A stretch of 42,936 bases of DNA from Ophiosphaerella korrae (Eukaryota; Ascomycota; Dothideomycetes; Pleosporales; Phaeosphaeriaceae): contig JALNQF010000349.1 in NCBI GenBank assembly GCA_028456385.1, forward strand, positions 1 through 42,936, written 5' to 3'. This document shows positions 23,280 to 34,018 of the stretch, piece by piece. The position numbers were made by a program, and so were the translations under genes. A model generated the notes under the pieces. That model ran no database searches, had not been told where the DNA came from, and saw only the letters and a list, made by a program, of their open reading frames with translations. Position 1 is the stretch's first letter; each line of letters starts with the position of its first letter.

Positions 23280-25984
23280 TCAATTTCGCAGTCCCGTTTT
23301 TGCTTGCCTCCTCGCCGCCTTCTCCTTAGGACTGCAATGTATTCTCGTTTCATGGCTGTCACGATTGCCCCTCCGTGGAGATTGGTATTCGCAGGGTGGA
23401 AATCGACAAGGATAGCGAGGAGGATTATCTGAGTGGCTCTCCCTTTCGTGACGCTGAAGGGAATTGTGTCTATCCTGGCCAGAGTATTTCTTGTCACAAG
23501 AGTTACAACTGCTGTACTCAACGGCAAATAGAGTTTCCTTTTGACATGATGACTGTCTGACTAGACTCGTTTCGCTTTCCATGGTGGACTCTTCGATGTA
23601 GCTTCCATCCATACGGCGGCTGATCCAGGTCAGTTGGTGTGCATCAAGAAGTGGAGATATGGACGGGCAAACTTACCGACGCTTATTCGACAGTTGAGCA
23701 TACATGTCTCTAGATTGCTTCCTGGAGGCTTTAGAATGAGAAAGGAGAGTCTGGATCTCCTAGAATACGTGTCAATTTCACATCCAAAAGTCACAGAATA
23801 GGGTACTTTTTTTTCCTTACAGCGAACGGTCCCGGTAGAGAATCCGGAATACACCAAATCAGACCTAATTCATGAACCTGCTCCATAGCTGCAAAGAATG
23901 GCCGTATGCTTGAGAACCGCTCATCGTCGCGCAGCGGATCAAAATTAGTGGATATCGTCTTCACTGCAGCTTCTATGATGTCTCGAACAGTAACGCTTCG
24001 ATCCTTCGCCGTTGGTAATTGGTAGCGCCGCTCCTCGTCACCGAAGTATATTAGAACGATCCCGTACCGTGAAATGACTGCTATAACCTGTCAGAATAAA
24101 GGGTGGCTAGATTGTGCACCTTTCACCACTCACATATCATGAAATAATGAATCCGTCGGAAAATAAGTGTCCTTCGGGTGACAGTCGAGCAGCTCGGTTT
24201 AGACGCACTCTTCTTGCTGCCGCCTTGGCTGCTCTCTCGAAAGTGATCAGTCCCTACGTCGGTGTCATGTGGAACCAGCGGCGTTTCGGAGGCCGGACTG
24301 AGGTTGATGTTTAAGAACGCGGAGAAATCGAATGCTTTTTCAGTAGAGGCTGCCTTGAAAAGACGCATGATGATCCCTTTCAGTATATCCCCAATAAGCT
24401 GTCCAGGCGAAATAAATTGCTCAAATGAGGTATCCAGGATCGAGTCCGCAGATCCTGTTGTGTTGATAATACCACAGCGTGTAGCATCCTCTCGCCAGGT
24501 AAGTATCAAGAGCCGGTCAAAAACGTGTCGCCTGTGCACATCTTCGATAGTGTGCCGCAAAGCGATGAAGTCCTCTACTCCAGGGGAGAATGGAACTTCT
24601 ATATTCCGGTTCTTCATTACTGCCGTCATGGCATATGATAAACTGATGAAGGAAAATATCTGTTTCAGCTTAGTTGGAGAGTGCCCTAACATGATGTCTC
24701 TGAATGTAAGAACCCCCAATTGTAATAGGCCACCCGGGCGCCGCCAACGTTTCGCGCAAGAGCGAACGGAGCGATCGCCGTTCCGAAACGCGAGCTTTCG
24801 GAATTTACGATGTTGCTTAGAGAATTCTCTTCTCAATTCTTGCAGGACACTCCACTGGCGCCCTCCACGAATTCTTTGGTATATTAAGGTCCGCAGACTC
24901 TTTCGGTGCTCGTCCAACTCTGCTGCTTTATTTTGGCCGTCCGCGTCCATGGAATCCCATTTCTTCTCCTGACGTTCGGCCCGTCCAATCAGTTGTCTAA
25001 CTGAGTAGTCCGTTCCTGGGCGAGCCATAATATCTGTGATATCTTCCGAGATCTGATCAAGCGAAGCGGAGTCCTTTAGATCCTGGCAGTGATGGGAAAT
25101 GAAATGCTTCTCCAGTGCAGTTCGTGATGCTGGAAATTTGCCTAAAGTTGAACACTTCAGCTGACCGCAGAATAGCTGACCGTCACAGGTAACCTGCACT
25201 CGCAGCAAGAATACGTTGATGCTAGGCAGCTTCGCCTTACAATAAGTCTTGCGGATGGCCTGTTTCGCTGCTCTTCGTTCGTCCTCTCGTCGCGCTCCCT
25301 GTTTATGGCATTCGGAGATCAACACGTCTATACGAGCAATACAGTTGGGTCGATTCATTAGCTTGTCGATCCCGTGATAAATATTTGCCTTGATATCGCT
25401 TTGGTCCACAGACGTGATTCGCGCATCGAGATGGTAGAATCGAAAGTGTCCTTTGATCTCCGACCAAGACGGCTCGAACTCGCATTGTTTAAATTGACGG
25501 CAGTGAACGCACTCAATCCGACCATCAATAAAAGGTCGCAGCTGTTTCAAGTACGCCTCGAAATGGAGTGGCTCTGGTGGTAACTTGTCATATAGCGCAA
25601 GATACTTGTTGCGGAACCCATCCCAGACGGCGCTATCAGGAAAATCAGGAGGGTTATTATGGTTCCTGTCATGTGAACTTGAAGGTTGGGGGCTCGGGTC
25701 TTGCGATTCGGTCTCTTCATCGGAATCCTCATCGGAATCCCCATCGGAATCCCCATCGGAATCCCCATCGGAATCCTCATCTTATAGGAGGCAAATGGTC
25801 AGCTCTCCTGGTTTCATCAGTCTGAAAGATTATGTGGAACACTCATACCATCTCCTTCTAGCTCTTCAAGAAGGCCGAGCCCCGCAAGAAGCCCCTGGGC
25901 TTCATTAATCGCGTCCTGCTCAGTGGATGTGGGTGTCTTGGGACTGTCGATGCTCTGTGGAGCCGCCGGGTTTCTTCGCGCCAT
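23280..25984 (-). CDS. C2H2 zinc-finger protein, five exons, 820 residues
   Basis: Exons 25,984-25,849; 25,780-24,134; 24,077-23,821; 23,759-23,677; 23,619-23,280 join in frame into 821 codons with no internal stop. The introns are 56-68 bp with GT-AG ends and CTGAC-like branch sites. The start is the first ATG (ATGGCGCGAAGA). An N-terminal acidic DSDG repeat lies at about residues 46-68. Next comes a C-x2-C-x17-H-x4-H motif at Cys136, Cys139, His157 and His162, then C-x4-C-x15-H at Cys250, Cys255 and His271 with His275/276. The central region is helical and basic. The C-terminal pair are C746/C749/H765/H770 and C779/C784/H797/H802, the latter two standard C2H2 fingers. I infer a nuclear nucleic-acid-binding protein, perhaps a transcription regulator, of a fungus-specific family whose name I do not recall. 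Unlike the adjacent recombinase it shows no RIP damage. The intron 1 acceptor (ATAAG) is weak, though its frame fits. Confidence 0.82.
25718..25780 (-). repeat. 12-bp coding minisatellite in the C2H2 gene
   Basis: Five full copies plus three bases of CATCGGAATCC(C/T) on the plus strand. On the coding strand they give alternating Asp-Ser-Asp-Gly and Asp-Glu-Asp-Ser blocks at the start of exon 2, directly beside the exon boundary. A 12-bp unit keeps the frame whatever the copy number, so the length of this acidic stretch may vary between strains. Confidence 0.85.
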
Positions 25985-26004
25985 CAGTCGGTAAATTGTA
26001 GACA

Positions 26005-26406
26005 AAACGAGCGACCTTACCCGGTAGGTCGTGCCTCCTCCACTGCCTTCTCACTATTAGATTCTAGCCCCAGTGTGGTCATTAGTGGACTGGAGGCCAT
26101 ATCTATTCTCGATTTAGGCTTCCGTAGGCTTGGTAAGGAGTTGCGAGTAAAGTGCTTCATAACGTCAGCTATAGCCTAAGAGAAACTAGATTCAGGAACC
26201 CACATTCAGTCTAATCTTCCTTAGTAGAACTGGATCGAGAGGGTCGGATCGAGAAGCAGTGGATGCACGATTTTCGAAGGGACGATCGTAACACAAATCG
26301 AGGAGCAAGGAATGCCTAAGAGTAGAACGCGGAAAGAGAAGGCCTGGCGTGCAATATATATGATGCCTTTGGTAGGCAGGAAGGATTTGCATAGAGCAAT
26401 GCTGTA
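26005..26406. other. Upstream region of the C2H2 gene, no other feature
   Basis: Balanced composition. Short open frames on both strands here lack homology I recognise and overlap each other. It probably contains the 5' leader and promoter of the C2H2 gene; I see no strong TATA box. Confidence 0.4.
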
Positions 26407-26871
26407 AGGACTTGGTGGCGAAGTCCTAATTTCTTGGCTTTTGCACCACGTGGCGGAGTGGGCTGTGGAAACTTGCGGGCTAAAAATTTGAGGAGGGGTG
26501 GAAGGCCTGCTCATTGGCAGAGTCCTAATTTCTTGGCAGGCTCGTGCACAGTATTAGGATGAGGCACGTGCGCCCCTCCGTCAGGACTTTTGTTTTAGGC
26601 GTCACCTCGGGAGGTTGTAGGTAAGGACTTCGACAAAACCTAAATTTCTTGACCGTGCACGGTTTCACCGAGGCTATGTGAAGATTGATTCTCCAAGCCG
26701 CTTCAAAGTCCTGAGAGTAGGGCTAGGAGGTTGTTGCGAAAAACCATTGGACTAGAACCTCAAATCCACATAAATCCATTCAGGACTGCACCTCTAACAT
26801 GGTTATGGTACTCTACTATGAGAATATGCTCACAGAGTCTAAGGTTTTGCGGACTTTGGGAGAGTCCTGAT
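26407..26871. promoter_or_regulatory. Cluster of AGGACT/AGTCCT motifs in a divergent spacer
   Basis: At least eight copies of the hexamer AGGACT or its complement AGTCCT lie in about 465 bp: near 26,408, 26,422, 26,521, 26,582, 26,624, 26,708, 26,783 and 26,867. Several sit in a longer shared context, AGTCCTAATTTCTTGGC at about 26,422 and 26,521 with weaker versions near 26,638 and 26,867. The spacer separates the divergent starts of the C2H2 gene (25,984, minus) and the small membrane-protein gene (27,061, plus). Chance would give well under one copy in this length. I infer a binding-site cluster or a decayed short repeat; no factor is known from the sequence. Confidence 0.5.
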
Positions 26872-26888
26872 TTACTTGCTCTGGAAAG

Positions 26889-26897
26889 ATAAATACA
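26889..26897 (+). promoter_or_regulatory. TATA-like element before the small membrane-protein gene
   Basis: GATAAATAC lies 164 bp before the ATG at 27,061 and just after the AGGACT cluster, followed by a pyrimidine-rich CCAACCCTTTCAACCTTC stretch typical of fungal transcription starts. Placement is plausible; activity is inferred. Confidence 0.4.
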
Positions 26898-27060
26898 GGC
26901 CCGGATGGAAGACTCTAATCCAACCCTTTCAACCTTCACACGCTGAGCTCTATTGAGTCCATCGAAACACGCCGTACTTCCTCTCCATTATCATAGCAAT
27001 GCTCATCCTCACCATCCTCATCATCGTTGCCTAAATCGTCGCTACTACGACTACCGAAGC

Positions 27061-27378
27061 ATGAACCTCTCAGAAACGCCGTCGACGCCTCTTGTGCTTC
27101 AAAAGGAAGACCGCTGGCCTCCGGCTGCAATCAGCAGTGTGACATTCGGTGTCCTTATGACCATTCTCATTGGGATTAGTCTGTGGCAAGTATATCATTA
27201 CCACCGGCAACGCCGTAAGCAATATCTACATCTACAAATAATCAACTAGCTGGACACATTTGACGCTAATGAACGAGTGCAGATGTACCTTCAGGCCAAA
27301 ATGCAGGGCAAGGTCAGATGCACGCTGAAGGACAAGACGTTTAATGCCTTGTTATTCTTTCCTGACTCAAGTGCATAG
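27061..27378 (+). pseudogene. Small single-pass membrane protein, one nonsense codon
   Basis: From ATG 27,061 the frame gives 62 residues to TAG at 27,247. The same frame then continues open for 42 more residues to TAG at 27,376, so the ancestral product may have had 105 residues. Residues about 20-42 (ISSVTFGVLMTILIGISLW) form one hydrophobic membrane segment followed by a basic stretch (YHYHRQRRK). The part after the first TAG is hydrophilic and gene-like (DANERVQMYLQAK). A CAG-to-TAG change, the RIP type, would explain the break. The 62-residue protein could still be made and membrane-anchored. The family is not recognised. Frame conservation past the stop is the main evidence that this was a real gene. 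Confidence 0.5.
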
Positions 27379-27751
27379 TTGGATTGAGGGGGCTCAAGAC
27401 GACTAGGATATTTTATACACAAGTAATAATCACATACAAATGTTATATTAGTGTACGCAGTCTTGGCAGACTTTAGATATTATAGGTATAGCTGTAGAGG
27501 CTTTGTGGTGCGAGTGCTTGCGAGAGTGAGGAACTCCGAACTCAATCATTACTCGTGGTTCTGGGATATCTCGCAGTCGCAAGACTAGCAGACTAAGAAC
27601 TACTAGCCACATCACCACGGATTTAAAGCCAAATACATAGCATATAGGAAATTAGTGTTATGGCGGGTACAGTGACAGGGAAACAAACAGAAAGAAGAAA
27701 TAGGAGTGACTGTTCAGATTTATCTACGTGTTCGTGCAGACTAGCCACATT
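27379..27751. other. Convergent spacer, no gene seen
   Basis: Downstream of both the small membrane-protein gene (plus) and the Kre9-like gene (minus). A 63-codon plus-strand open frame starting at 27,660 overlaps the 3' end of the Kre9-like gene and looks incidental. Confidence 0.45.
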
Positions 27752-28776
27752 TCAGGCCTTCTCATCTCCAAAGCTACCTGGAACATGCGCTACCTCTCTA
27801 GTACCATTTAATGCACCTTCAATGTTCGGGCTTCCGTGTTCATTTCCCTGACTATCCCGTTGCGAGTCCTCGTTCGGCCGTTCGACAAACTTAGAATCTA
27901 TCTCCAAAAGCTTCGACTCAGCATTCAATTCTGCACGCTCGTGTGTTAGAGGACTGACAAGTTCCCTTGCGTCCGCGTCTGTCCTCATTTCCCGCAATCC
28001 TGCATTTCCATCAAGTTCAGCCATATATTCATGTTGATATTTGTCTTTGCCTTCGAGTTCTGATTTGGCCCAACCGTGGTCAGACTCGGTATCGACTGAT
28101 CGTATAGACGTTTTATGTACCCTTTTACCATAGAGAAAAGCCGCAAGCAGAAGAAAAAAACCTGCAACAGCTGAGCCAATGCCTATGCCAGCTTTCGCTG
28201 CTTTGTTTAGACCACCTTGATGGGTTCCTCTCGATAGCTCGCCTCCTAGAGTTGAAGTTGATGACGTTGGGGGTAATGATGATGCTGTGCTCATTGTAGT
28301 CATTGGTGGTAAAGAAGAAGATCCGTTTGAAACCCTTGTTAGACTGAAAAAACCTGAATAATTCTCTAATTTGTCCATCTTTATTTGCAATGCATAGTCT
28401 TTGCCATCTGGTAAGTCATGAGAGACATTCCATTTGAACATGCCATACTGTGCAGAACCAAGTAGCTATACCACTTTTCCGTCAGCTCCTGAACTTGATT
28501 CGATGCCAAACTCTTACGCGAAAATAAGGTAGTTCAAGTGAAGGGCCTTTCATTAGACTAAAGTCTACTACCTGTTTTTTCACATTAGATTCACTGTCAT
28601 AGATATGCAAGACTTTTACCAACATCGCTTGATCTCGGATTGTACAGGATTGTGTACGTCTGGCCGGTTTGAACACCAGACAAGGGGTAATCAGCGATCG
28701 CGAGTGCATGGATCGCGCCATTAAGGGCAGAGAGTTGTATCGCAGAAAGAAATGTCTGCACAAAACGTGTATTCAT
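27752..28776 (-). CDS. Kre9/Knh1-like (Ser/Thr-rich, PF10342-type) cell-surface protein
   Basis: Exons 28,776-28,620; 28,567-28,518; 28,447-27,752 join in frame to 300 residues. Introns are 52 and 70 bp with GTAAAA/GTAG and GTAAGA/CACAG ends; the second has a GCTGAC branch site. A signal peptide covers about residues 1-24. A Kre9/Knh1 N-terminal-type beta domain (about 26-105) shows the family wording GVQTGQTYTI, FKWNVSHDLPDGKDYALQI and ENYSGFFSLT. A Ser/Thr/Pro-rich linker follows (about 109-135), then one membrane helix (about 155-176, GIGSAVAGFFLLLAAFLYG) and an acidic cytoplasmic tail. I infer a glycosylated plasma-membrane or cell-wall protein; the architecture with a membrane helix and tail suggests a sensor-like or surface adhesin role rather than Kre9 itself. 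No RIP damage is evident. Confidence 0.82.
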
Positions 28777-28876
28777 GTTCGCCAAATTGACAAAGTTACA
28801 GACGTAGACCTGGCGGCACAAGGTATAGACGTTAAAAGTATCAAGAACTAGACTGAAAAATGCTGCAAAAAAACCG

Positions 28877-28883
28877 CTATATA
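28877..28883 (-). promoter_or_regulatory. TATA box of the Kre9-like gene
   Basis: The minus strand reads GTGTATATAGCGG about 100 bp before the ATG at 28,776, a usual distance for a fungal core promoter. No other TATA-like run lies closer. Confidence 0.55.
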
Positions 28884-28889
28884 CACATC

Positions 28890-29430
28890 GCCGAATGCTG
28901 ACCTATGGTTTCTGGTCAGTTGTTACACCTTCCTGATAAGTCGCATTCTTCCTGGCACCAGTATGGATTTGGTTGGCTCATAACGAAGTTTGTGGCTAAT
29001 AATTAATTGAAATGCAGGGGTCGACCAACGCGGGTCCGGCAAAAATGTCCGTGAGTTCTTGATGGTTGCTCTACCCGAGAGGCGTGGAGGCAGCCAGGCG
29101 GCAGCAGCTCATCCGACCATGAAATAAGCGAGGATGTGATGGCGCCAAACCAGAACTGGCATACTAGCCGCTTTCAGCTGATTTTTTTTCTCATCCCAAC
29201 TGGACTGAACTCCATGGTCGGATGAACTTATCTCTGTCAGGCTGCAGGCTAGGCCAGAGCTGCGCGCAAGCCGTGGACAACGCTGATGATGCTTGGGCTA
29301 AATACAGATTCCGCCAGCAGGTCAATGCTATTATTCCACGCTTTACCGCTAGGTATAATTGGACCGGCTTTAGATTAATATACGATGATACCAGCTTATT
29401 GGCCAGTGTGTGTAAGGTTTATTTGTAATA
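28890..29430 (+). other. Island edge with an unidentified short open frame
   Basis: Upstream of the Kre9-like gene. A 68-codon plus-strand frame (29,222-29,428, starting MNLSLSGCRLGQSC) ends at the compartment border. Beyond its stop the same frame goes on gene-like for about 50 codons (GLQE-HSKFIAKIES near 29,470-29,520) with TAA/TAG interruptions in AT-rich DNA. This may be the 5' part of a gene or transposon whose remainder was eroded by RIP. I do not recognise it. Confidence 0.3.
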
Positions 29431-29892
29431 AGCCAAATAATCTTAGTATAAACAGGATTTAACAGAAGGTTTACAAGAATAGCATAGCAAGTTTATAGCA
29501 AAGATAGAGAGTTTATAGAAATTAACTATTATCTATAGTATAGAGAAAAGCTCTATATAGTCTAAAATAGACCTAATAATCGCTATAAGAGTATAAAGCT
29601 AAGGTATTTACGCCTATCTATATATATAAACTATAAATTATAATACTATAGAATATCTAAAAAGCTCTAAAATTAGCCCTTAATAACTTTATCTTTAAGC
29701 TCTTCTAGTAAGTTCTAGGCGTCTTATAGTAGTTTATAGATATTCTTAAATTTTTTAAAAATACTTAAGTTATTAGAAAGTAGAAAATAGAACTAGAAAT
29801 AAAATAAAATATACTTAGAGTAAAAGTATTATAAAACTTTATAGCTATAAGAAGCTAAGTTATAGTTTTTTAATACTTACGAGTAAGAGTTA
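29431..29892. repeat. RIP-mutated AT-rich DNA between island and LTR
   Basis: Sharp rise in AT content at about 29,430. There is no recognisable element apart from the possible continuation of the short frame described at 29,222. It ends where the LTR begins at 29,893. Confidence 0.45.
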
Positions 29893-30326
29893 TATTATAG
29901 GGTTGCCTATTATTAACTATAAGTAACTTTAATTAGAGTATTAGTAGATTAGAAGTTAATAACAAAAGTTTATATTATAATTAAGTAATAAGCTATAAAT
30001 AATAGAAAGATGTCTTATAATATTAATATATTATCGCTTGTAGTTAATAATTAAATTACTAATACTATTCTAATAATATATATCCTATATACCTATATAC
30101 TATTATCTTAGTTATAATCTATAATATATTTTTATAGATTATTAATCTATTATATATAATTATAGATTACTAATCTATTATATATAACTATAGATTACTA
30201 TATTACGTATTCTAATTATAAGTTATTTTCTAATCTAGGTTATTACTTTACTTATCTTATACTTTATTAGTACTTAAGTTAAAACTAATTAGCTCTATCT
30301 TAGTTTCTATTATTATATCTATAACA
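29893..30326 (-). repeat. 3' LTR of the right-flank chromovirus (434 bp)
   Basis: Starts TATTATAGGG and ends TCTATAACA, retaining the CA end that the other copies lost. It has the same internal blocks and hairpin motifs as the LTRs in the left flank. It is followed by the pyrimidine side of a polypurine tract, so it is the 3' LTR of a minus-strand element. The 5' LTR would lie beyond the right window edge. Confidence 0.85.
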
Positions 30327-30341
30327 CTATTCTCTTTTCTA
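30327..30341 (-). other. Polypurine tract of the right-flank chromovirus
   Basis: The minus strand reads AGAAAAGAGAATAG up to the LTR, a RIP-altered form of the GAGGAGGAGATAG tract of the 9,759-16,772 copy. Confidence 0.7.
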
Positions 30342-33300
30342 AGTAAGTTTTTATTTTCTTACCTTAAAGCTAAAGTTATTAATATTATTTCTTTATTAAT
30401 ATAAAGCTCTTTATTCTCTTTTCTTATACTTACTAAATCTACTCTTTATTATTTATAGTTAGTAGATTATATATTATATAGAGATATTAAAATATTTCTT
30501 TACTTTTATTACTAGTCTCTTAAAACTAAATCTATTTATTATATTTCTATAAATAATACTTAAGCTTATAAGCTATATATTTATATAAATATTTATAGTT
30601 TATATAATATTTCTAGAGTCTCTATAGCTTAATATAAGTATATTATAGTTACTTCTATATCTAAGCTAAGTAATAATAGAGAAAGCTATTAACTATACTA
30701 AAGAGAAATTACTATTAGAAATTATAAAAGCTAAAGCTAAGTATAATTAAATTCTAAGTATATAGGTATAGAATTACGTACGTTTAGTATATTTTTAAAA
30801 AATAAAAGCGTATAATAATAAAAGGTTAAGTATATAGTTAAAAGCTCTTAAAGCTAAGCTTAACTTAGAAGAAGCTATTAAGCTACTCTAGCTTCTCTCT
30901 TAGTATACGCTCTTAGCGCCTCTCTATTTATTAGTAGTAGTATTAGTTCTTATAGTTTACTACTAAGTAGTCTAGAAGATTTTAACTTTAGAACTCCTCT
31001 AGTTTCTTAAAGTAGTTAAGATTATCTTCTAGTTCTTATATATCTTCTTATAGTTACCTTTTCTTATCTATACTTATTTATCTTACTAAGTAGTAGTTTT
31101 TTCTATTATAGAACTAGTATTATAAGATTTTTTTAACTTCTTATTCTTTTTATTCTCTATATATATCTACTTTATATACTAATAGTTTTCTATTTTATAG
31201 TACTATCTTAATTAGTACTATATAAAAGGTTAGATATATCTTTATTTTACTTAGTAGCTTTAATTTAAATATAACTAGTATAACTTTTTTTTTTATCTTA
31301 TATAGTTTTATCTTTATATAATCTAGTTTTAAACTAAATTATATACTTTTAATATTTTTTTAAGCTAGCTATACTTTTTTCTTTTTTTTAAATTAGGGTC
31401 TCTTTTTATATTTCTTATTATAGTATTTTATTATATAATTATATAAAAACTTTATATTTTATCTTAGTTAATTATATATTTTATTTAGTCTATTTATAAA
31501 GTTTTCTCTTTTTAGAGACTAAGACTCTATATCTCTTAGTATCTAGTAGGTTTTATAATTAAATCTATAGTTTATAAAGAAAAGTAATACTTTTATTACT
31601 ATATTCTTTATACTATTATATACTAGCTATACTATAGGTAGTAACTATACCTAGTTATTTTAATTATAGTTAAAGTAGTATCTTAAGTACTATTTTACTA
31701 TTTAGTTTATATATTCTAATTATCTATCTATTTATAGATAATATACTATTAATATTTAATATTATATACCTAATTAAGCTATTATTATTCTTAAAAGTTT
31801 TAATATAAATTATATATCTCTATCTATAATAATTTTATCTAGAATACTATACTAGCTAACTATAGTCTCTAGAACCTAGTATATAGTAACTTCTATCTTA
31901 CTTTTCTCTTTATATAGTTTAAAATATAAGTACGTTATAAGCTTATCTACTATTATTAAGACTCTATTATACCTAACTCTTAATATTAAGTCTTTTAACT
32001 TAGGTAACTTTATAATAAAGTCTACTATAATAATTCTTTAGAAATATTTAACTATTTTAACTAGTTATAACTTTATATATAGTATATATCTATTATAGTT
32101 ATTTTTATAATACTCTATATAATCTTATAGTACTTCTCTTACTAGTTATCTTACTCTTAGTATATAGTAGTCTTTTAAAAGCCTATTTAGTATTTTCTTT
32201 ATTTTTTAGTATTTATATACTAGTAGTTTATAGAATTATTATATAAATTCTTTTTAGATTTTACTTAAAATATATATTCTTCTATAAGCTTTTATTAATC
32301 TATTTTAGATTTCTAGTTTTTTTTATTTCTTTCAAAGCTTTTACTATTTCTATTTAAATTTATTTATTTAGCTTATTACTTTTTCTCTTAAGTATTATAG
32401 CTATCTTAGGTTTATTTAAAACTAAGTTTCTTTCTTTATTCTTAACTAAAACTATACTAGTAGTATTTACTTCTTCTTATAAGTCTAGTATTCTACTTAA
32501 AATATTTACTAACTAGTTATCTTTTCGTTTTATATATATAACTTTAAATTTTAATTTTAATAAAAATTCTTACTATCTTATATAGTATTATAATATGTCT
32601 TTATTTATTATAAATTTTATAAGATTCTTATAGTTTATATAAACCTTTATCTTATACTTTACTTTTTATAAATATACTTTCTATTACTTAAATACTTTAT
32701 AAATTACTAGTATTTCTTTATTATAGATTAAATAGTTAAGCTCTACTAGCTTTATTTTCTTAGAGAAATATTTAACTAAGTATTTTTACTTAGTTCTTAG
32801 GTCTTCTTATATTAGTACTATCTTATAGACTAAATTAGATATATTAGATTTTACTATTACTAGTAGTTCTAGGTTATATATTCTAATAACTAGGTTTACT
32901 ATAAATTTTCTTTTAATCTAGTTTAATACCTTATTATATTCTTTTATCTATTTATATAGTATATCTTTCTTTATAAGTTTAGTTAATAGCTTTAGATATT
33001 TAAACTATTCTACTATTAGTTTTCTATAAAAGTTTACTAGTTTATAAAACTATTATACTTCTTATAAGTTCTTTAGTATTAGCTATTCTTTAATTAACTT
33101 AATCTTTCTTAAGTTAATTTTTATTTATCTTAGTTTAATTATAAATCTAAGAAAGTCTATTTCTTTTATATAAAATTTATATTTTCTTAACTTAAGAAAT
33201 AATTTATTTTCTACTAGTTTCTCTAGTACCTTATATATATATTATACGTGTTTATCCTCTAACTCTAAAAAGAAAAAGATATAATCTAAGAATATAAATA

Positions 33301-33547
33301 TAAATACGTTTAAGTATTCTCTTAGTACTATATTAATTCTTTTTTAGAATACTACTAGTATATTTATTAATCTAAAACGTATAACTATATATTTAAATAG
33401 CTTTTATTATATTCTAAATACTATTTTCTACTTATTACTTTTTTTAATTCTTATCTAATAGTAAGTATTCTAGATATCTAACTTTATAAAGATCTTTACT
33501 TTTTATAGCCTATTTTATATCTTATCTATATATAGTAAAAGTATTAG

Positions 33548-34018
33548 ATAAGTTATATAATTAGATACTCGATACGTAATTAAATACACGATTATATATA
33601 CAATTACTAAGCTACTAACTTTACTATAGCTAAAAGGATTATAGCCTTAACTTTTATAAATAAAGGAATTAAATAAAGAATCTTATATACAAAGAGATAG
33701 ACTACGTTAGTATAACCAATATAATAAAGAAACTAGTACTTTAATAAAAAGAGTATTAAGGATCTAGCTTACTACTATCTTAAAAAACCTAGCTAAGACT
33801 ACTACATTATAGATATATAGCTAGAGCGTAGGGCTAGAGATAGATAGTAAAATTAATCTACTTAATTTATACCTAGTACTATTAAGTTATAAGTAATTAA
33901 TCTAAAAAAGGGCTTTTCTAAAAGCCTTAGTATCTCTCTCTAATAAGGCTTTTATATAGCTATTATAAAAAAGCCTTTTTATTAAACTACTATAACTTCT
34001 TTTAAATCTAATAAAAAG
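33548..34018. mobile_element. 471-bp unidentified insertion inside the RT gene
   Basis: Comparison with the uninterrupted copy shows extra sequence between two copies of GTATTAG (33,541-33,547 and 34,019-34,025), a probable 7-bp target duplication. The insert has no clear terminal inverted repeat. It contains two hairpins near its right end, AAGGGCTTTTCTAAAAGCCTT at about 33,907 and an AAGGCTTTTAT/ATAAAAAAGCCTT pair at about 33,948-33,978. It still contains scattered C and G. It could be a short non-autonomous element, but no class can be assigned. Confidence 0.6.

Noticed and set aside
24262..24972. 236-codon plus-strand frame
   Set aside because: Lies wholly antisense to exon 2 of the C2H2 gene, has no recognisable domain and lacks supporting splice or promoter signals.
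25568..25908. Two plus-strand frames with Ser/Glu or His/Arg/Asn/Pro repeats
   Set aside because: They are readings of the 12-bp minisatellite on the opposite strand of the C2H2 gene.
26192..26514. Overlapping minus-strand frames of 66 and 97 codons upstream of the C2H2 gene
   Set aside because: They overlap each other in different phases, lack recognisable domains and run through the AGGACT motif cluster; likely chance frames in balanced DNA.
19785..29430. The whole GC island as one defined Starship element
   Set aside because: Only a recombinase pseudogene supports it. No terminal repeats, target duplication or other accessory Starship genes were recognised, so no element boundaries are annotated.
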